This document shows positions 8,160 through 17,253 of a stretch of 64,000 nucleotides of DNA, one piece after another. How positions within the stretch are numbered: position 1 is the first letter of the stretch; the number at the start of each line of letters is the position of its first letter. The DNA comes from Rhodocyclaceae bacterium (GTDB lineage Bacteria; Pseudomonadota; Gammaproteobacteria; Burkholderiales; Rhodocyclaceae): positions 186,001-250,000 of the forward strand of contig JADKHX010000001.1 of the NCBI GenBank assembly GCA_016721505.1, in the 5' to 3' direction. The position numbers and the translations under genes are program-made. The notes beneath the pieces were generated by a model. That model was not told the origin of the DNA. It made no database searches and saw only the letters and a list, made by a program, of their open reading frames with translations.

Positions 8160-9185
8160 TCATTCTTCCAGCTTGAATAGATATTCGAATTTGAGGCTGC
8201 TGCCGATTGGTTGTCCATCTTTTTCTGCCGGAAAAAAGTTGATGTTCTCGGCCCATTCCAGTGCCACTGCATCAAGTTCGTCGATGCCTGTCGTACGCGC
8301 AAGCTCGACCCGCTCGAGGCATCCCGTCGCTGAGATGGACGCAACCATCGCTACGAGACCTTCGAAAAAATATCGGACCGCGTTTTTTGGGTAGGCCGGT
8401 TTAACGATGGAATCCATGTCCAGGCGCGCTGTGTCGGATCCGGACGATTTGTGTGGCTGTGTGGGGCATGCAGATTTTCGTGTGCGACTTCGTGGCACAA
8501 CACCAATGGCGAGTTCCGTTGCACTTACGTAGGGAGCCAGTCGTTGGCGTTCTTCATTGAACACATTGAATACTGCAGCGTAATCGTTCCACATGCGCAT
8601 GGCATCGGACTCTTGTCCCGGCGATTTGAGATTAAGTGATTTCTGCAGAAACTCTGGTATTTTCGCCACCAGGGGTTTGATTCGGTCTAGGGTAGGCTTG
8701 CGTTCTGCTTCAAGCGTGCGATCAAGCATGGCTGTGAGCGCTCGTTGATGGGCCTTGAGAATCTCAAGCATGGTGGCGTAAGACATCAATGCCCGCGCGG
8801 TCCAGAATTGGGTTTTGGCAAAACTTGTTGCCTCTCGAAATGTAATAGCTAATCCAGATGCATCGTTTGCATGCTTTTGCGCTTCGGCCTTGGTGCGCAG
8901 TGCAGCAAGCTGCGATTCGAATTGTGGGGAAAACATTCTTGCATCTGCATATTCTGAAATGGTGATACCTGCCGGATCCGGGCCAAGCATTCCTCCGATA
9001 TCGCGAAACATCCACGCCAATTTTTGTCTCTCGCTTGCCAACGCGTTCAATTGCTCTAGCGTCGCTATGTCGCCGGGGAATCTGTCGCGAAAATATGAAG
9101 TGTCGACATTGGCCGACGCAGTATTCCAAACCAGCAAAATCAGCATGGCCCAAACGAGTTTCAACAAGTAGCTACGCACTCTCAA
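8160..9185 (-). CDS. Exported protein with C-terminal TonB-like domain
   Basis: The 341-residue product begins with a clear signal peptide (hydrophobic residues 7-20, likely cleavage after ASA near residue 25). The middle (30-240) is predicted helical and is not recognised. The last 85 residues fit the TonB C-terminal pattern: PAYPKNAVRYFFEGLVAM, then VELARTTGIDELDAVALEW and FFPAEKDGQPI. TonB domains of this sort usually contact outer membrane receptors, but here there is no N-terminal membrane anchor or proline-rich spacer, so it is not a classical TonB. The start overlaps the stop of the upstream protease gene by four bases, so the two are probably made together. The function is unknown. 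Confidence 0.7.
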   Translation of the reverse strand: MRVRSYLLKLVWAMLILLVWNTASANVDTSYFRDRFPGDIATLEQLNALASERQKLAWMFRDIGGMLGPDPAGITISEYADARMFSPQFESQLAALRTKAEAQKHANDASGLAITFREATSFAKTQFWTARALMSYATMLEILKAHQRALTAMLDRTLEAERKPTLDRIKPLVAKIPEFLQKSLNLKSPGQESDAMRMWNDYAAVFNVFNEERQRLAPYVSATELAIGVVPRSRTRKSACPTQPHKSSGSDTARLDMDSIVKPAYPKNAVRYFFEGLVAMVASISATGCLERVELARTTGIDELDAVALEWAENINFFPAEKDGQPIGSSLKFEYLFKLEE

Positions 9186-11161
9186 TGCTCCAAAATGCTT
9201 ATCGAATTTAGGACCCGAGCTCGTCGCTCGTCAAGTTGTCTGGGCAACAGCGCCTCCTCGGTGGAGTACGTCACTTCATACAAGGAGGCTGGCTTGTCGG
9301 CGACGGTGGGGCCAACTACCGTGCGGAACCACAACTCGCGGAAGTCATCGCTGTGCCTGGGGCCACCCGCGAAGTCGCCTGTGCGCGTCAACATTTGATC
9401 CCAGCGCGACTGTAGCTCCTTTGTCGCTCCCTCTGCCGGTTTGGGCTGGCGGCTTGCCAGGATCGAGGTTTTTTCGTCGACTTCCTGCGAAACGCGAACA
9501 CTGACAGGCTCCCAGCTGAGTTTGTCACCGTCAGGCAAATAAGCCATGCGCACATTCAGAACAGTCTTGTCACCGAGTCGAACGATGTCATTGGGCAAAT
9601 CGAGTCGAAGGCGTTTGGTATGGAAGTTGAGTCCTTTTGCGTAGTCAAAATCAAGACTAGTTTGATCAAACGCACCTGCCCGAAGCTCATTTCGTGCAAG
9701 GTAGGTACGCCATTGCGGCAATGTGCCGGTGTAGGAGACGAAAAAATAATCGGCGAGCAGTTTCATCTGTTGAGTCACGACTGAGATTTGTGCTGGCCCA
9801 CTCTGCGCCGCCATGCCAACATAACCGTCTGGTGTCGGCAACGCGAACACAATGACCTGAAGGTCGACGAAACCAAACGACCAGGAACGAACCTGCCATA
9901 CGCGTTGGTAAGTGTCACGCAGGGTAGTGGCTTGCGTGGCGTCTCCTAACGAAGTGATGCGAATTGATTGCGCTCCGACCAATCGGGAAAGGCGCAGACC
10001 TTTGGCCAAGATATCCATGAACCCTTTAGAGTCCGAATATCGATCCACGTCAGACGAAGCTTCCGGGTATTGCACGCGAAAAAGTGTCATCCGTGGACCG
10101 AGCGTGTTCCACACACGGCCATTGCCTGGCAATTTCGTTTCATGATCATTGCTCGTATCGAGTAATTCCCATGACTTGTCGTCCTTCTGAGTGACCAGCG
10201 TAGGGTCATAGCGCTTGAATGTGCCGGCGAAGAATGAAGCCGTTTCACCTTTTGGAAAAATCTTGTCAGATTGTTCCGCGAGCAGTTGAGCTACCTGGGA
10301 TTCGTAATACTGAAGGTTGAGCGCCAGGAATTGCTTTGAGAATTCTGCATAGCTTGCGGGTAACGGGAAGGCAGATTTGAAGTCCATCACCGTAGTGTCT
10401 TGCAAGATCGGCAAGCCGAATGGCTCGCGTATTTCTATCAACGCCGCCTTTTCCGACCCTCCCAATACGCGCTCAATCGGTAAGGCATAGTTGAGATTTT
10501 CGTTTGGTGATTTGGCGATGACGATGCCTACTACACGACCGCGCGAATCGAGCAATGGTCCGCCACTATTGCCCGGTGACGCCGCGGCCGAGAAGCGTAG
10601 CCACTTCCAGCGCCCATCGCGCGCTTCCGGCGTTAGCGATGTCAGCAATCCGTCGCGAATCACCACTCCCTCTCCAAGTGCATTACCCACAGCGAAGACT
10701 GGAACGTCAATCGCTAAAGTTTTACTAACCGGGAGCGCACGAGCTGTCGTTGGTGGGTCAATCACTGAGAATACGACATAGTCCTCGGGCAAGGAGAACT
10801 TGAGTATGCGGTCAATCATATAGACCTTGCCATTGCCATCACGTAGCGCGGGGGCACCCAGCTGGCTGCCTGCACCAACGGAAATGACATGACTTGCCGT
10901 GACAAAGGTATTGGCACCAATAGCGACAGCAGTGCCTATCGACCAATAACGGTCATTTCGTTCCGCGAAGGGCACCAGCTCCATTGGTAGAGGCTTTTCA
11001 TAAGAGAGTGGATCCTTATTCGCCTTGGAAATCACCACCTCAAAGGTAGCCGCACGAACCTGTTGCTGCAATTTCACGCTCAGCGTTGCCGCTTGAATAG
11101 GCATTGGCAAAATTGCCATGGCAACGGCATATAGCAGACTACGAACGAATAGCAGGTTCAT
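9182..11161 (-). CDS. Secreted trypsin-like serine protease with large unknown C-terminal region
   Basis: A signal peptide (residues 1-25, IQAA cleavage region) leads a trypsin-fold domain with the full triad: H91 (VTASHVIS), D127 (LPEDYVVF) and S199 (SPGNSGGPLLD). Residues about 235-659 match nothing I recognise; they look globular and beta-rich, with no PDZ domain. The ATG at 11161 is preferred to a TTG one codon earlier. Its neighbour downstream overlaps by four bases, so protease and TonB-domain protein form a two-gene unit. The combination of periplasmic protease and TonB-type domain suggests envelope processing, but that is inference. Confidence 0.75.
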   Translation of the reverse strand: MNLLFVRSLLYAVAMAILPMPIQAATLSVKLQQQVRAATFEVVISKANKDPLSYEKPLPMELVPFAERNDRYWSIGTAVAIGANTFVTASHVISVGAGSQLGAPALRDGNGKVYMIDRILKFSLPEDYVVFSVIDPPTTARALPVSKTLAIDVPVFAVGNALGEGVVIRDGLLTSLTPEARDGRWKWLRFSAAASPGNSGGPLLDSRGRVVGIVIAKSPNENLNYALPIERVLGGSEKAALIEIREPFGLPILQDTTVMDFKSAFPLPASYAEFSKQFLALNLQYYESQVAQLLAEQSDKIFPKGETASFFAGTFKRYDPTLVTQKDDKSWELLDTSNDHETKLPGNGRVWNTLGPRMTLFRVQYPEASSDVDRYSDSKGFMDILAKGLRLSRLVGAQSIRITSLGDATQATTLRDTYQRVWQVRSWSFGFVDLQVIVFALPTPDGYVGMAAQSGPAQISVVTQQMKLLADYFFVSYTGTLPQWRTYLARNELRAGAFDQTSLDFDYAKGLNFHTKRLRLDLPNDIVRLGDKTVLNVRMAYLPDGDKLSWEPVSVRVSQEVDEKTSILASRQPKPAEGATKELQSRWDQMLTRTGDFAGGPRHSDDFRELWFRTVVGPTVADKPASLYEVTYSTEEALLPRQLDERRARVLNSISILEH

Positions 11162-11316
11162 CAATTGGCATCCACTAAAGTTGGTTTATGTACTGCGATC
11201 AGGGTTGCCACAAATGTTTCGGCAGCGTCATTGCGTCTAAAAATCTTCCAATCGATACAGCGTGTTGTTGAAGTCAAGTTGTCAAAGACCAGCTTCGTCA
11301 CGTTGTCGTTCTTCAT
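11161..11316 (-). CDS. Possible small ORF upstream of the protease gene
   Basis: An ATG at 11316 opens 51 codons ending in a TGA that overlaps the protease ATG (TGATG). It could be a leader peptide or the remains of a longer gene. The open frame extends upstream through the repeat copy at 11329-11354. No family is recognised and codon use is not distinctive. The only support is the stop-start overlap. Confidence 0.25.
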   Translation of the reverse strand: MKNDNVTKLVFDNLTSTTRCIDWKIFRRNDAAETFVATLIAVHKPTLVDAN

Positions 11317-11328
11317 TTGCAGAAACTC

Positions 11329-11354
11329 GCCAGTTGGTGCTGACCACACGCCGT
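11329..11354 (+). repeat. Dispersed repeat, short type, copy 2
   Basis: GCCAGTTGGTGCTGACC then ACACGCCGT. One base of the hairpin arm has changed (CTGAC for CTGGC). It lies between the decarboxylase stop at 11362 and the protease gene, just downstream of the former. Confidence 0.85.
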
Positions 11355-11361
11355 TGTCGAC

Positions 11362-13602
11362 TCAAGCCGGAACGCAATCCACGCCGTAGCGAATTTCACC
11401 GTCGACAGACTCTTTCACTAGCCCATGTATCTCGGTCTCAAACCCTGGAAAAGCTGCATTAAAGTCACGCGCAAACTGGAGATATTGAACGATAGTTTTA
11501 TTAAAGCGCTCACCCGGAATCAGCAGCGGAATGCCCGGCGGATAAGGCGTGACCAGCATCGCCGTGATACGGCCTTCAAGATCGTCGATGGCGACGCGCT
11601 CGGTTTCGCGGTGAGCTATTTTTGACCAGGCTTCAACGGGTTTCATCGCTGGCGTCATGTCCGACAAATACATCTGCGTGACCAGTCGGGCAATGTCGTG
11701 CGAGCGATAGAAATCGTGAATGCCTTTACACAAATCTTTCAGCCCGGTTCGCTCGTAGCGCGGATTCTTGGCGATGAATTCCGGCATGACGCGCCACAGC
11801 GGCTGGTTCATGTCGTAGGCGTCTTTGAACTGTTGTAGCTCGGTCACCAAAGTGTTCCAGCGGCCCTTGGTGATACCGATGGTGAACATGATAAAAAATG
11901 AGTACAGCCCCGTTTTTTCAATGATGATGCCGTGTTCGGCAAGGTATTTGGTCAGAATATTGGCCGGGATGCCCCATTCACTGAAGTCACCTTCGACGTT
12001 TAGACCCGGCATGATCAGGGTGGCTTTGATCGGGTCAAGCATGTTAAAGCCCGGCGCGAGATCGCCAAAGCCATGCCAATCCTCACTGGATTTAAGTATC
12101 CATTGTTCCTGCTCGGGCATGCCTTCATCGGCGATGTGTTCCGGACCCCAGACCTTGAACCACCATTCGTCATCACCAAACTCGTCGTCGACCTTGCGCA
12201 TGGCGCGACGGAAATCCAGCGCTTCGCTGATGGATTCTTCAACCAACGCCGTGCCTCCCGGCGCCTCCATCATCGCGGCGGCGACATCGCAACTGGCGAT
12301 GATGGCGTATTGCGGTGAAGTCGACATATGCATCAGGTAGGACTCGTTGAACAAATCGCGATCGAGCTTTCGGCCTTCGCTTTCCTGCACCAAAATCTGA
12401 CTCGCCTGGCTCAAGCCGGCCAGCAGTTTGTGCGTCGACTGTGTAGAGAACAGCATCGACTCTTTGCAGCGCGTACGGCCCTCGCCGATGGCGTGGTAAT
12501 CGCCATAAAACTCATGAAAAGCAGCGTGCGGCAGCCATGCTTCGTCAAACATCAAGTTTTCGATTTTGCCGTCAAGCGTTGCTTTGATCTCTTCAACGTT
12601 ATAGATCACACCGTCGTAGGTGCTCTGGGTAATCGTCAGCATGCGAGGCTTGGCGTTCTTATTGGTGATGAAGGGATTGGCATCAATCTTCTTTTTGATG
12701 CTCTCCCATTCAAATTCACGCTTCGGAATCGGCCCGATGATGCCGTAATGATTGCGCGTCGGCATCAGAAAAACGGGTATTGCCCCGGTCAGAATGATCG
12801 AGTGCAGCACTGATTTATGACAGTTCCGGTCGACCACCACAATATCGCCCGGCGCCACGGCGGAGTTCCATACAATTTTGTTAGAAGTCGAAGTGCCGTT
12901 GGTGACGAAGAACAAATGGTCGGCATTGAAAATGCGTGCGGCATTACGTTCGGAGGCTGCAATCGGGCCGGTGTGGTCGAGCAATTGCCCAAGTTCATCC
13001 ACGGCATTACAGACGTCTGCACGCAGCATGTTCTCACCAAAAAATTGATGGAACATTTGCCCGACCGGGCTTTTGAGAAACGCCACGCCGCCCGAATGTC
13101 CCGGGCAATGCCACGAGTACGAGCCATCCGCCGCGTAATGTGTCAATGCTTTGAAAAACGGTGGCGGCAGTGAATCCACATACTCGCGGGCTTCGCGCAT
13201 CACATAGCGGGCAATGAATTCCGGCGTGTCCTCGTACATGTGAATGAAGCCGTGCAGCTCGCGCAGAATGTCATTCGGAATGTGCCGACTGGTGCGTGTC
13301 TCGCCATACAGAAAAATCGGAATGTCGGCATTGCGAACGCGGATCGCCTGAACAAAAGCACGTAAGCCGCCAATGGTGGTTTCGGCATCACCGGTTAACT
13401 CATCATCATCGACCGACAAGATGAACGCCGAAGCGCGGCTCTGCTGTTGCGCAAATGACGTCAGATCGCCATAACTGGTTACACCAATGACCTCGACACC
13501 TTCTTTTTCGATCACCGAAGCGAGCGAACGAATGCCAAGACCCGAGGCGTTTTCGGATCGATAGTCTTCGTCGATGATGATGATTGGGAAACTAAATTTC
13601 AT
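11362..13602 (-). CDS. Lysine/arginine/ornithine decarboxylase (Orn/Lys/Arg class I)
   Basis: This is a PLP-dependent fold-type I decarboxylase of 746 residues, similar in size to AdiA, LdcC and CadA. Residues 1-130 form the receiver-like wing domain, about 140-560 the PLP core with the Schiff-base lysine at K392 in the motif STHK, and the rest the C-terminal domain. The upstream ATG at 13602 has a strong AGGAG; earlier in-frame starts lack one. The product would be a diamine or agmatine from lysine, ornithine or arginine. The substrate cannot be fixed by eye. Neighbouring genes for an aspartoacylase-like hydrolase and a basic amino acid binding protein on the same strand suggest lysine or arginine use. 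It has its own leader of about 180 bases. Confidence 0.9.
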   Translation of the reverse strand: MKFSFPIIIIDEDYRSENASGLGIRSLASVIEKEGVEVIGVTSYGDLTSFAQQQSRASAFILSVDDDELTGDAETTIGGLRAFVQAIRVRNADIPIFLYGETRTSRHIPNDILRELHGFIHMYEDTPEFIARYVMREAREYVDSLPPPFFKALTHYAADGSYSWHCPGHSGGVAFLKSPVGQMFHQFFGENMLRADVCNAVDELGQLLDHTGPIAASERNAARIFNADHLFFVTNGTSTSNKIVWNSAVAPGDIVVVDRNCHKSVLHSIILTGAIPVFLMPTRNHYGIIGPIPKREFEWESIKKKIDANPFITNKNAKPRMLTITQSTYDGVIYNVEEIKATLDGKIENLMFDEAWLPHAAFHEFYGDYHAIGEGRTRCKESMLFSTQSTHKLLAGLSQASQILVQESEGRKLDRDLFNESYLMHMSTSPQYAIIASCDVAAAMMEAPGGTALVEESISEALDFRRAMRKVDDEFGDDEWWFKVWGPEHIADEGMPEQEQWILKSSEDWHGFGDLAPGFNMLDPIKATLIMPGLNVEGDFSEWGIPANILTKYLAEHGIIIEKTGLYSFFIMFTIGITKGRWNTLVTELQQFKDAYDMNQPLWRVMPEFIAKNPRYERTGLKDLCKGIHDFYRSHDIARLVTQMYLSDMTPAMKPVEAWSKIAHRETERVAIDDLEGRITAMLVTPYPPGIPLLIPGERFNKTIVQYLQFARDFNAAFPGFETEIHGLVKESVDGEIRYGVDCVPA

Positions 13603-13781
13603 GTTGACTCCTTGAGCGCGCATCCTTGGCATGTACAGTGCAATCGACTACCGTCGTCAGTATGACCCAGTGCGCCGCGTGTTGCCGATTTAGCAATTGA
13701 TCTGTTGGGTGCTAATTGTAGTGATGCTTAAATGTGAGCGTCACTTTTTCCTCGTGCCAATTCGTTGGCCCTACGCCATAC

Positions 13782-14900
13782 TTAGTCGGCGAGCAAGTCG
13801 CCAGTGCGTAGCGCTTCAACGCCCGCAACTTTAGCGATATCAGTTCCAGCGCGTACATATCGATGAATTTCTCTCGCATAGAGAACCCCATCAACAGGAC
13901 TCACCAGCTGTGTGGAACCACCTGTGAAGGGATCGACAATGTCGGCAATGGCATCGCCTTGTTTGAGGTGCGTGCCGACCTCAGCAAGAAAAACCAGAAC
14001 ACCCGGCTGTGTCGCAACGACTGGCATCGAACCTGCCAGCGGGGTGGGCACGCAGCTAGGTGGCGGCAGTGCTACCGCATCGCCAAGCAGCACACCACGA
14101 TGAATCAAAAAAGACTCTACGGCTGCCGCATCTTGCTCTGCGAAGGCATGCGTTACGTCGGCAATACCACGCAGTTCAATAGTGGTAGCGAAGCAGGCCA
14201 ACGGAATTGGAAACTTGCCTTCGAAGTGCAATGCCAATTCCCACCATGTTTTTGCGCAGGCTTCGTCAAATGGATTTCCGCCCGACTCGGTCGCCAACAG
14301 CACCGCCTCGGCGCGCAACAAACGCGCTAGCGGCTCAGCCGCCGGCCACAGTGGCGTACCAACATACATGTGTGGTACCGCTTCAAGATCACAATGTAAA
14401 TCCAACACGACATCGGCATCCACCGCCAATTGCAGCAGGGCTCGCCGCAAGCTGGCGAGCTCATCGATGCAGACAAGCTCGGCCAGCTCAGCTTGCATCG
14501 CCCGACGAATTTCCTGGCGATTGTGCGCGAGGTCTTGGTTTAATTTACCTTCAACCCGGGCAATAAGCGCTTGCGTCAATTCAGGGTAGTTGCGATTGAA
14601 GTTTTCGCCACTGTGAAAATCAAATCGGCCGCTGGCACTATGCGCCATTGATTGCGCCAGACCAATCGGGTTGGCCACTGGAACAAGCACAATTTCTCCG
14701 CGAATGCGCCCCGCCTTCTCATGCGCCACCAGTCGCTTGCGCAAACATTGGGCGACCAACATGCCAGGGATTTCGTCCGCATGTAGAGAGGCTTGGATGT
14801 AAATCTTTTCTCCACTGCCTGCGCTACCGAAGTGCAGGCTAAGCAGCTCACGCCGCGTGCCCTGCGCAACGCTCAGCAGTTGTGTAATTCGTTGTTCCAT
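13782..14900 (-). CDS. Succinylglutamate desuccinylase/aspartoacylase-family hydrolase
   Basis: This is an M14-like zinc carboxypeptidase-fold enzyme of 372 residues. The zinc-binding motif is visible as SLHADEIPG (H and E) with a second histidine in VLDLHCDLE near residue 167, and the GENFNRNYPEL stretch carries the substrate-binding arginine. The last 80 residues look like a lipoyl/biotinyl-type beta barrel, common in this subfamily. Members remove acyl groups from N-acyl amino acids or act as amidohydrolases; the exact substrate is unknown. It follows a binding protein gene (28 bases apart) for a basic amino acid, which suggests that both serve the same compound. Confidence 0.82.
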   Translation of the reverse strand: MEQRITQLLSVAQGTRRELLSLHFGSAGSGEKIYIQASLHADEIPGMLVAQCLRKRLVAHEKAGRIRGEIVLVPVANPIGLAQSMAHSASGRFDFHSGENFNRNYPELTQALIARVEGKLNQDLAHNRQEIRRAMQAELAELVCIDELASLRRALLQLAVDADVVLDLHCDLEAVPHMYVGTPLWPAAEPLARLLRAEAVLLATESGGNPFDEACAKTWWELALHFEGKFPIPLACFATTIELRGIADVTHAFAEQDAAAVESFLIHRGVLLGDAVALPPPSCVPTPLAGSMPVVATQPGVLVFLAEVGTHLKQGDAIADIVDPFTGGSTQLVSPVDGVLYAREIHRYVRAGTDIAKVAGVEALRTGDLLAD

Positions 14901-14928
14901 CGTCGCGTCTCGACTGAAAAGCTAAATA

Positions 14929-15711
14929 CTATTTTGGAAAAATTTCAAAATCGAAATACTTGTCCTGAATTTTTTTGAATTCGCCGTTTTTGCGAATTTC
15001 ACCGATAGCTGCGTTGACTCGCGCTAACAGATCGGTCTCAGATTTGCGCATCGCTATTCCAACGCCATCACCAAAGTACTTGCGATCCTTAAATTCGGGA
15101 CCGATAAATGCAAAGCCCTTGCCAGCAGGTGTCTTCAAGAAACCCTCGCTGGCCGACACAGCATCGTCTAGCACAGCATCAAGCCGGCCACTAGCTAAAT
15201 CCAAATAGACCTCATCCACCTTTCCATAACGAACGATAGTGGACTTGCCGAATGCCACGCCGATGTAATTGTCTTGTATGGTGCCGCGCTGCACACCGAC
15301 ACGCTTGCCGCTCAAGCCTTCCTTGGTAATTTCAAATTTCGCATCACTCCGTGCCACTATCCGTGATGGCGAATCAAAATACTTGTCACTGAAACTGACC
15401 GCTTTCTTGCGCTCATCAGTGATCGCCATCGAAGCAACGATGAGATCGATCTTGCGAACCTTGAGCGCCGGAATCATCGAATCGAAGTTGATTTCGACCA
15501 ACACACAATCAACTTTGAGTTGCGCACAGACGGCGTGGGCAATATCAATATCAAAGCCGGAAAATTTGCCATCAGCACCTTTGATACTAAAGGGGGCGTA
15601 ACCGCCTTCCACACCAACACGCAGTTTGGTCGCGTCCTTGGTATCTGCCGCGAGAGTTTGCGTTGTACTAAAGCTTAGAACAAATAACAGACTGATAAAG
15701 ATTGCTTTCAT
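14929..15711 (-). CDS. Periplasmic basic amino acid-binding protein of an ABC transporter
   Basis: The 260-residue product has a signal peptide (residues 1-22, TLAA cleavage region) and the fold of the ArtJ/HisJ/LAO solute-binding family. Recognisable patches are VGVEGGYAPFSIKG, FDIDIAHAVCAQL, VASMAITDERKKAVSFSDKYF and GVQRGTIQDNY. These resemble lysine/arginine/ornithine binders. No permease or ATPase gene is adjacent, so it must use a transporter encoded elsewhere. A strong AGGAGT site precedes the ATG at 15711. With the hydrolase and decarboxylase downstream it forms a likely uptake-and-breakdown unit. Confidence 0.88.
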   Translation of the reverse strand: MKAIFISLLFVLSFSTTQTLAADTKDATKLRVGVEGGYAPFSIKGADGKFSGFDIDIAHAVCAQLKVDCVLVEINFDSMIPALKVRKIDLIVASMAITDERKKAVSFSDKYFDSPSRIVARSDAKFEITKEGLSGKRVGVQRGTIQDNYIGVAFGKSTIVRYGKVDEVYLDLASGRLDAVLDDAVSASEGFLKTPAGKGFAFIGPEFKDRKYFGDGVGIAMRKSETDLLARVNAAIGEIRKNGEFKKIQDKYFDFEIFPK

Positions 15712-15775
15712 GGATGACTCCTTTGTTTAATCGCATCGATCATAGAACCTGCGCAAACCATTTGCTAGTGGCGAT

Positions 15776-15806
15776 AAAAAAAGCCCCGTCATGCGGGGCC
15801 TTTTTT
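15776..15806. terminator. Rho-independent terminator after dcd (works on both strands)
   Basis: GCCCCG (15783-15788) and CGGGGC (15794-15799) form a short GC stem with loop TCATG. Seven A precede it and six T follow it, so both strands have a U-tract. On the minus strand it ends the dcd transcript just after repeat copy 3. Confidence 0.8.
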
Positions 15807-15808
15807 GT

Positions 15809-15832
15809 CAGTTGGTGCTGGCCGTACGCTGT
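15809..15832 (+). repeat. Dispersed repeat, short type, copy 3
   Basis: CAGTTGGTGCTGGCC then GTACGCTGT, slightly decayed at the right end. It fills the gap between the dcd stop codon and the terminator. Confidence 0.8.
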
Positions 15833-16398
15833 TAAATCTTCGGCAAGGTCACACCAGTTTGCCCTTGGTATTTCCCGCCGCGATCTTTGTAAGACGTTTC
15901 ACAGACATCATCGGACTCAAAAAACAGCACTTGTGCGCAACCTTCACCCGCGTAAATTTTGGCTGGCAGCGGCGTCGTGTTAGAAAACTCCAAAGTCACA
16001 TAGCCTTCCCATTCCGGTTCAAACGGGGTGACGTTGACGATGATGCCGCAGCGGGCGTAGGTGCTTTTGCCGAGGCAAATGGTCAGCACTGAACGGGGGA
16101 TGCGGAAATATTCGACCGTGCGCGCGAGAGCAAAGGAATTGGGCGGAATGATGCAGGAATCGCCATCCATTTCAACGAAGGATTTTGAGTCGAAATTTTT
16201 CGGATCGACGACGCTGGAATAAATGTTGGTAAACACCCGAAATTCGCGCGAGCAACGAATATCGTAGCCGTAACTTGAGGTGCCGTAGGAAACGATTTTG
16301 TTGCCTTCTACTTCACGCACCATGTTGGGTTCGAAAGGCTCAATCATGCCGTGTTGTTCGGCCATTTTTCTAATCCAGTGATCGGGTCGGATGCTCAT
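15832..16398 (-). CDS. dcd: dCTP deaminase
   Basis: Dcd deaminates dCTP to dUTP, the main route to thymidylate in Gram-negative bacteria. The 188-residue product has the normal length. The active-site loop with SSYGYDIR, the GKSTYARCG stretch that contains the catalytic serine and arginine, and the VTPFEPEWEGYVTLE motif with the catalytic glutamate are all present. Its stop codon lies at the edge of a repeat copy and a bidirectional terminator follows. It is separated by 57 bases from bioD on the same strand. Confidence 0.96.
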   Translation of the reverse strand: MSIRPDHWIRKMAEQHGMIEPFEPNMVREVEGNKIVSYGTSSYGYDIRCSREFRVFTNIYSSVVDPKNFDSKSFVEMDGDSCIIPPNSFALARTVEYFRIPRSVLTICLGKSTYARCGIIVNVTPFEPEWEGYVTLEFSNTTPLPAKIYAGEGCAQVLFFESDDVCETSYKDRGGKYQGQTGVTLPKI

Positions 16399-16455
16399 AT
16401 GTTTAGCGCTTTTGACAAAGGTTAAAAGGAGTGGCGCGAAGTATAGACCGGCCTG

Positions 16456-17199
16456 CTAACGCATGGCGGCGAGCGTTGCAATACCGATTTCTGGCGCATC
16501 GCGCAAGATGCCAACTATTGCGATACCTTTGGCATGGCGCTGCAAACTGACGATGGTGTCGGCCAACATGACGCTGCTGGCGAGCGATTCATTGACGGCG
16601 ATGGCTTTGACTTCTACATTCACCTCGCGCAACGCGGCAAGCGCGCTAAGGGTATGGCTTATGCTGCCAAGATAGCTCCCGGCAACGAGGATGCAAGGCA
16701 AGTTGCTGGCGGCTATCCAATCGCGCACCGTGTGGCTCTCGTCCAAGGGAACCATCACGCCGCCAACCCCTTCGACGATTGTTCGATCGACTTGCGAGTT
16801 GGAATTGTTGTGCAGTGTTGGCATTGCACTGCCAACCCGTTGCGCAGGCGCAATGCGATACATTGCGAATTCCCTGCTACACCGCTGTTGCGTGAACGAA
16901 ACCAGCTCGTTGAAATTAATCTCCCGCCTTTCCAGTGCTGCCGCCATATCCGGTGAGAGCGGTGCGGCAAATCGCGACGGCGCGATCTCATCAACCGTAT
17001 TCGCGTTGACTTCGATTCCCTGCGCCGCCAAGAGTTGGCCTGCATCGCTAGCAACTGCATTGTTGGCATCAAACCCTGAGAGCACTGGTTTGTAGGCTCG
17101 CGTGGTCAACCCGGCTGCGCGCCAGTATTTGAGCAAGGCGCAGCTCAGCCAGGTTTTACCGATATCGGTTCCCGTGCCGGTGATAAAGTAAGCGCTCAA
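16456..17199 (-). CDS. bioD: Dethiobiotin synthetase BioD with an in-frame palindromic insertion
   Basis: BioD closes the ureido ring of dethiobiotin from diaminopelargonic acid, CO2 and ATP. The Walker A motif GTGTDIGKT (residues 8-16), the K37 region AYKPVLSG and the VEGVGGVMVPL loop are present. The protein is 247 residues; residues about 111-136 interrupt the alignment that one expects between the SFTQ helix and VEGVGG. They are encoded by 16817-16867 and its flanks, which contain three inverted repeats. The insertion keeps the frame and lies in a loop, so activity may be retained. It is divergent from bioA with 54 bases between. Confidence 0.92.
   Translation of the reverse strand: MSAYFITGTGTDIGKTWLSCALLKYWRAAGLTTRAYKPVLSGFDANNAVASDAGQLLAAQGIEVNANTVDEIAPSRFAAPLSPDMAAALERREINFNELVSFTQQRCSREFAMYRIAPAQRVGSAMPTLHNNSNSQVDRTIVEGVGGVMVPLDESHTVRDWIAASNLPCILVAGSYLGSISHTLSALAALREVNVEVKAIAVNESLASSVMLADTIVSLQRHAKGIAIVGILRDAPEIGIATLAAMR
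16817..16867. repeat. Nested inverted repeats inserted in bioD
   Basis: Three palindromes follow each other: GTTGGCA/TGCCAAC (16817-16836, loop TTGCAC), TTGCGC/GCGCAA (16840-16853) and CGCAATG/CATTGCG (16849-16867, loop CGATA). The last two share bases, so their hairpins exclude each other. The stretch is read in frame within bioD. No second copy is seen in the window. Confidence 0.65.
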
Positions 17200-17253
17200 A
17201 ATAATTCCTCGGTGTCGTTGCTTGGATTTTAACCAGCGCGACCTTGCTCACCA

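Noticed and set aside
13690..13715. TTAGCA...TGCTAA as an operator of the decarboxylase gene
   Set aside because: The arms are only six bases with a 14-base spacer and could occur by chance; no regulator is adjacent.
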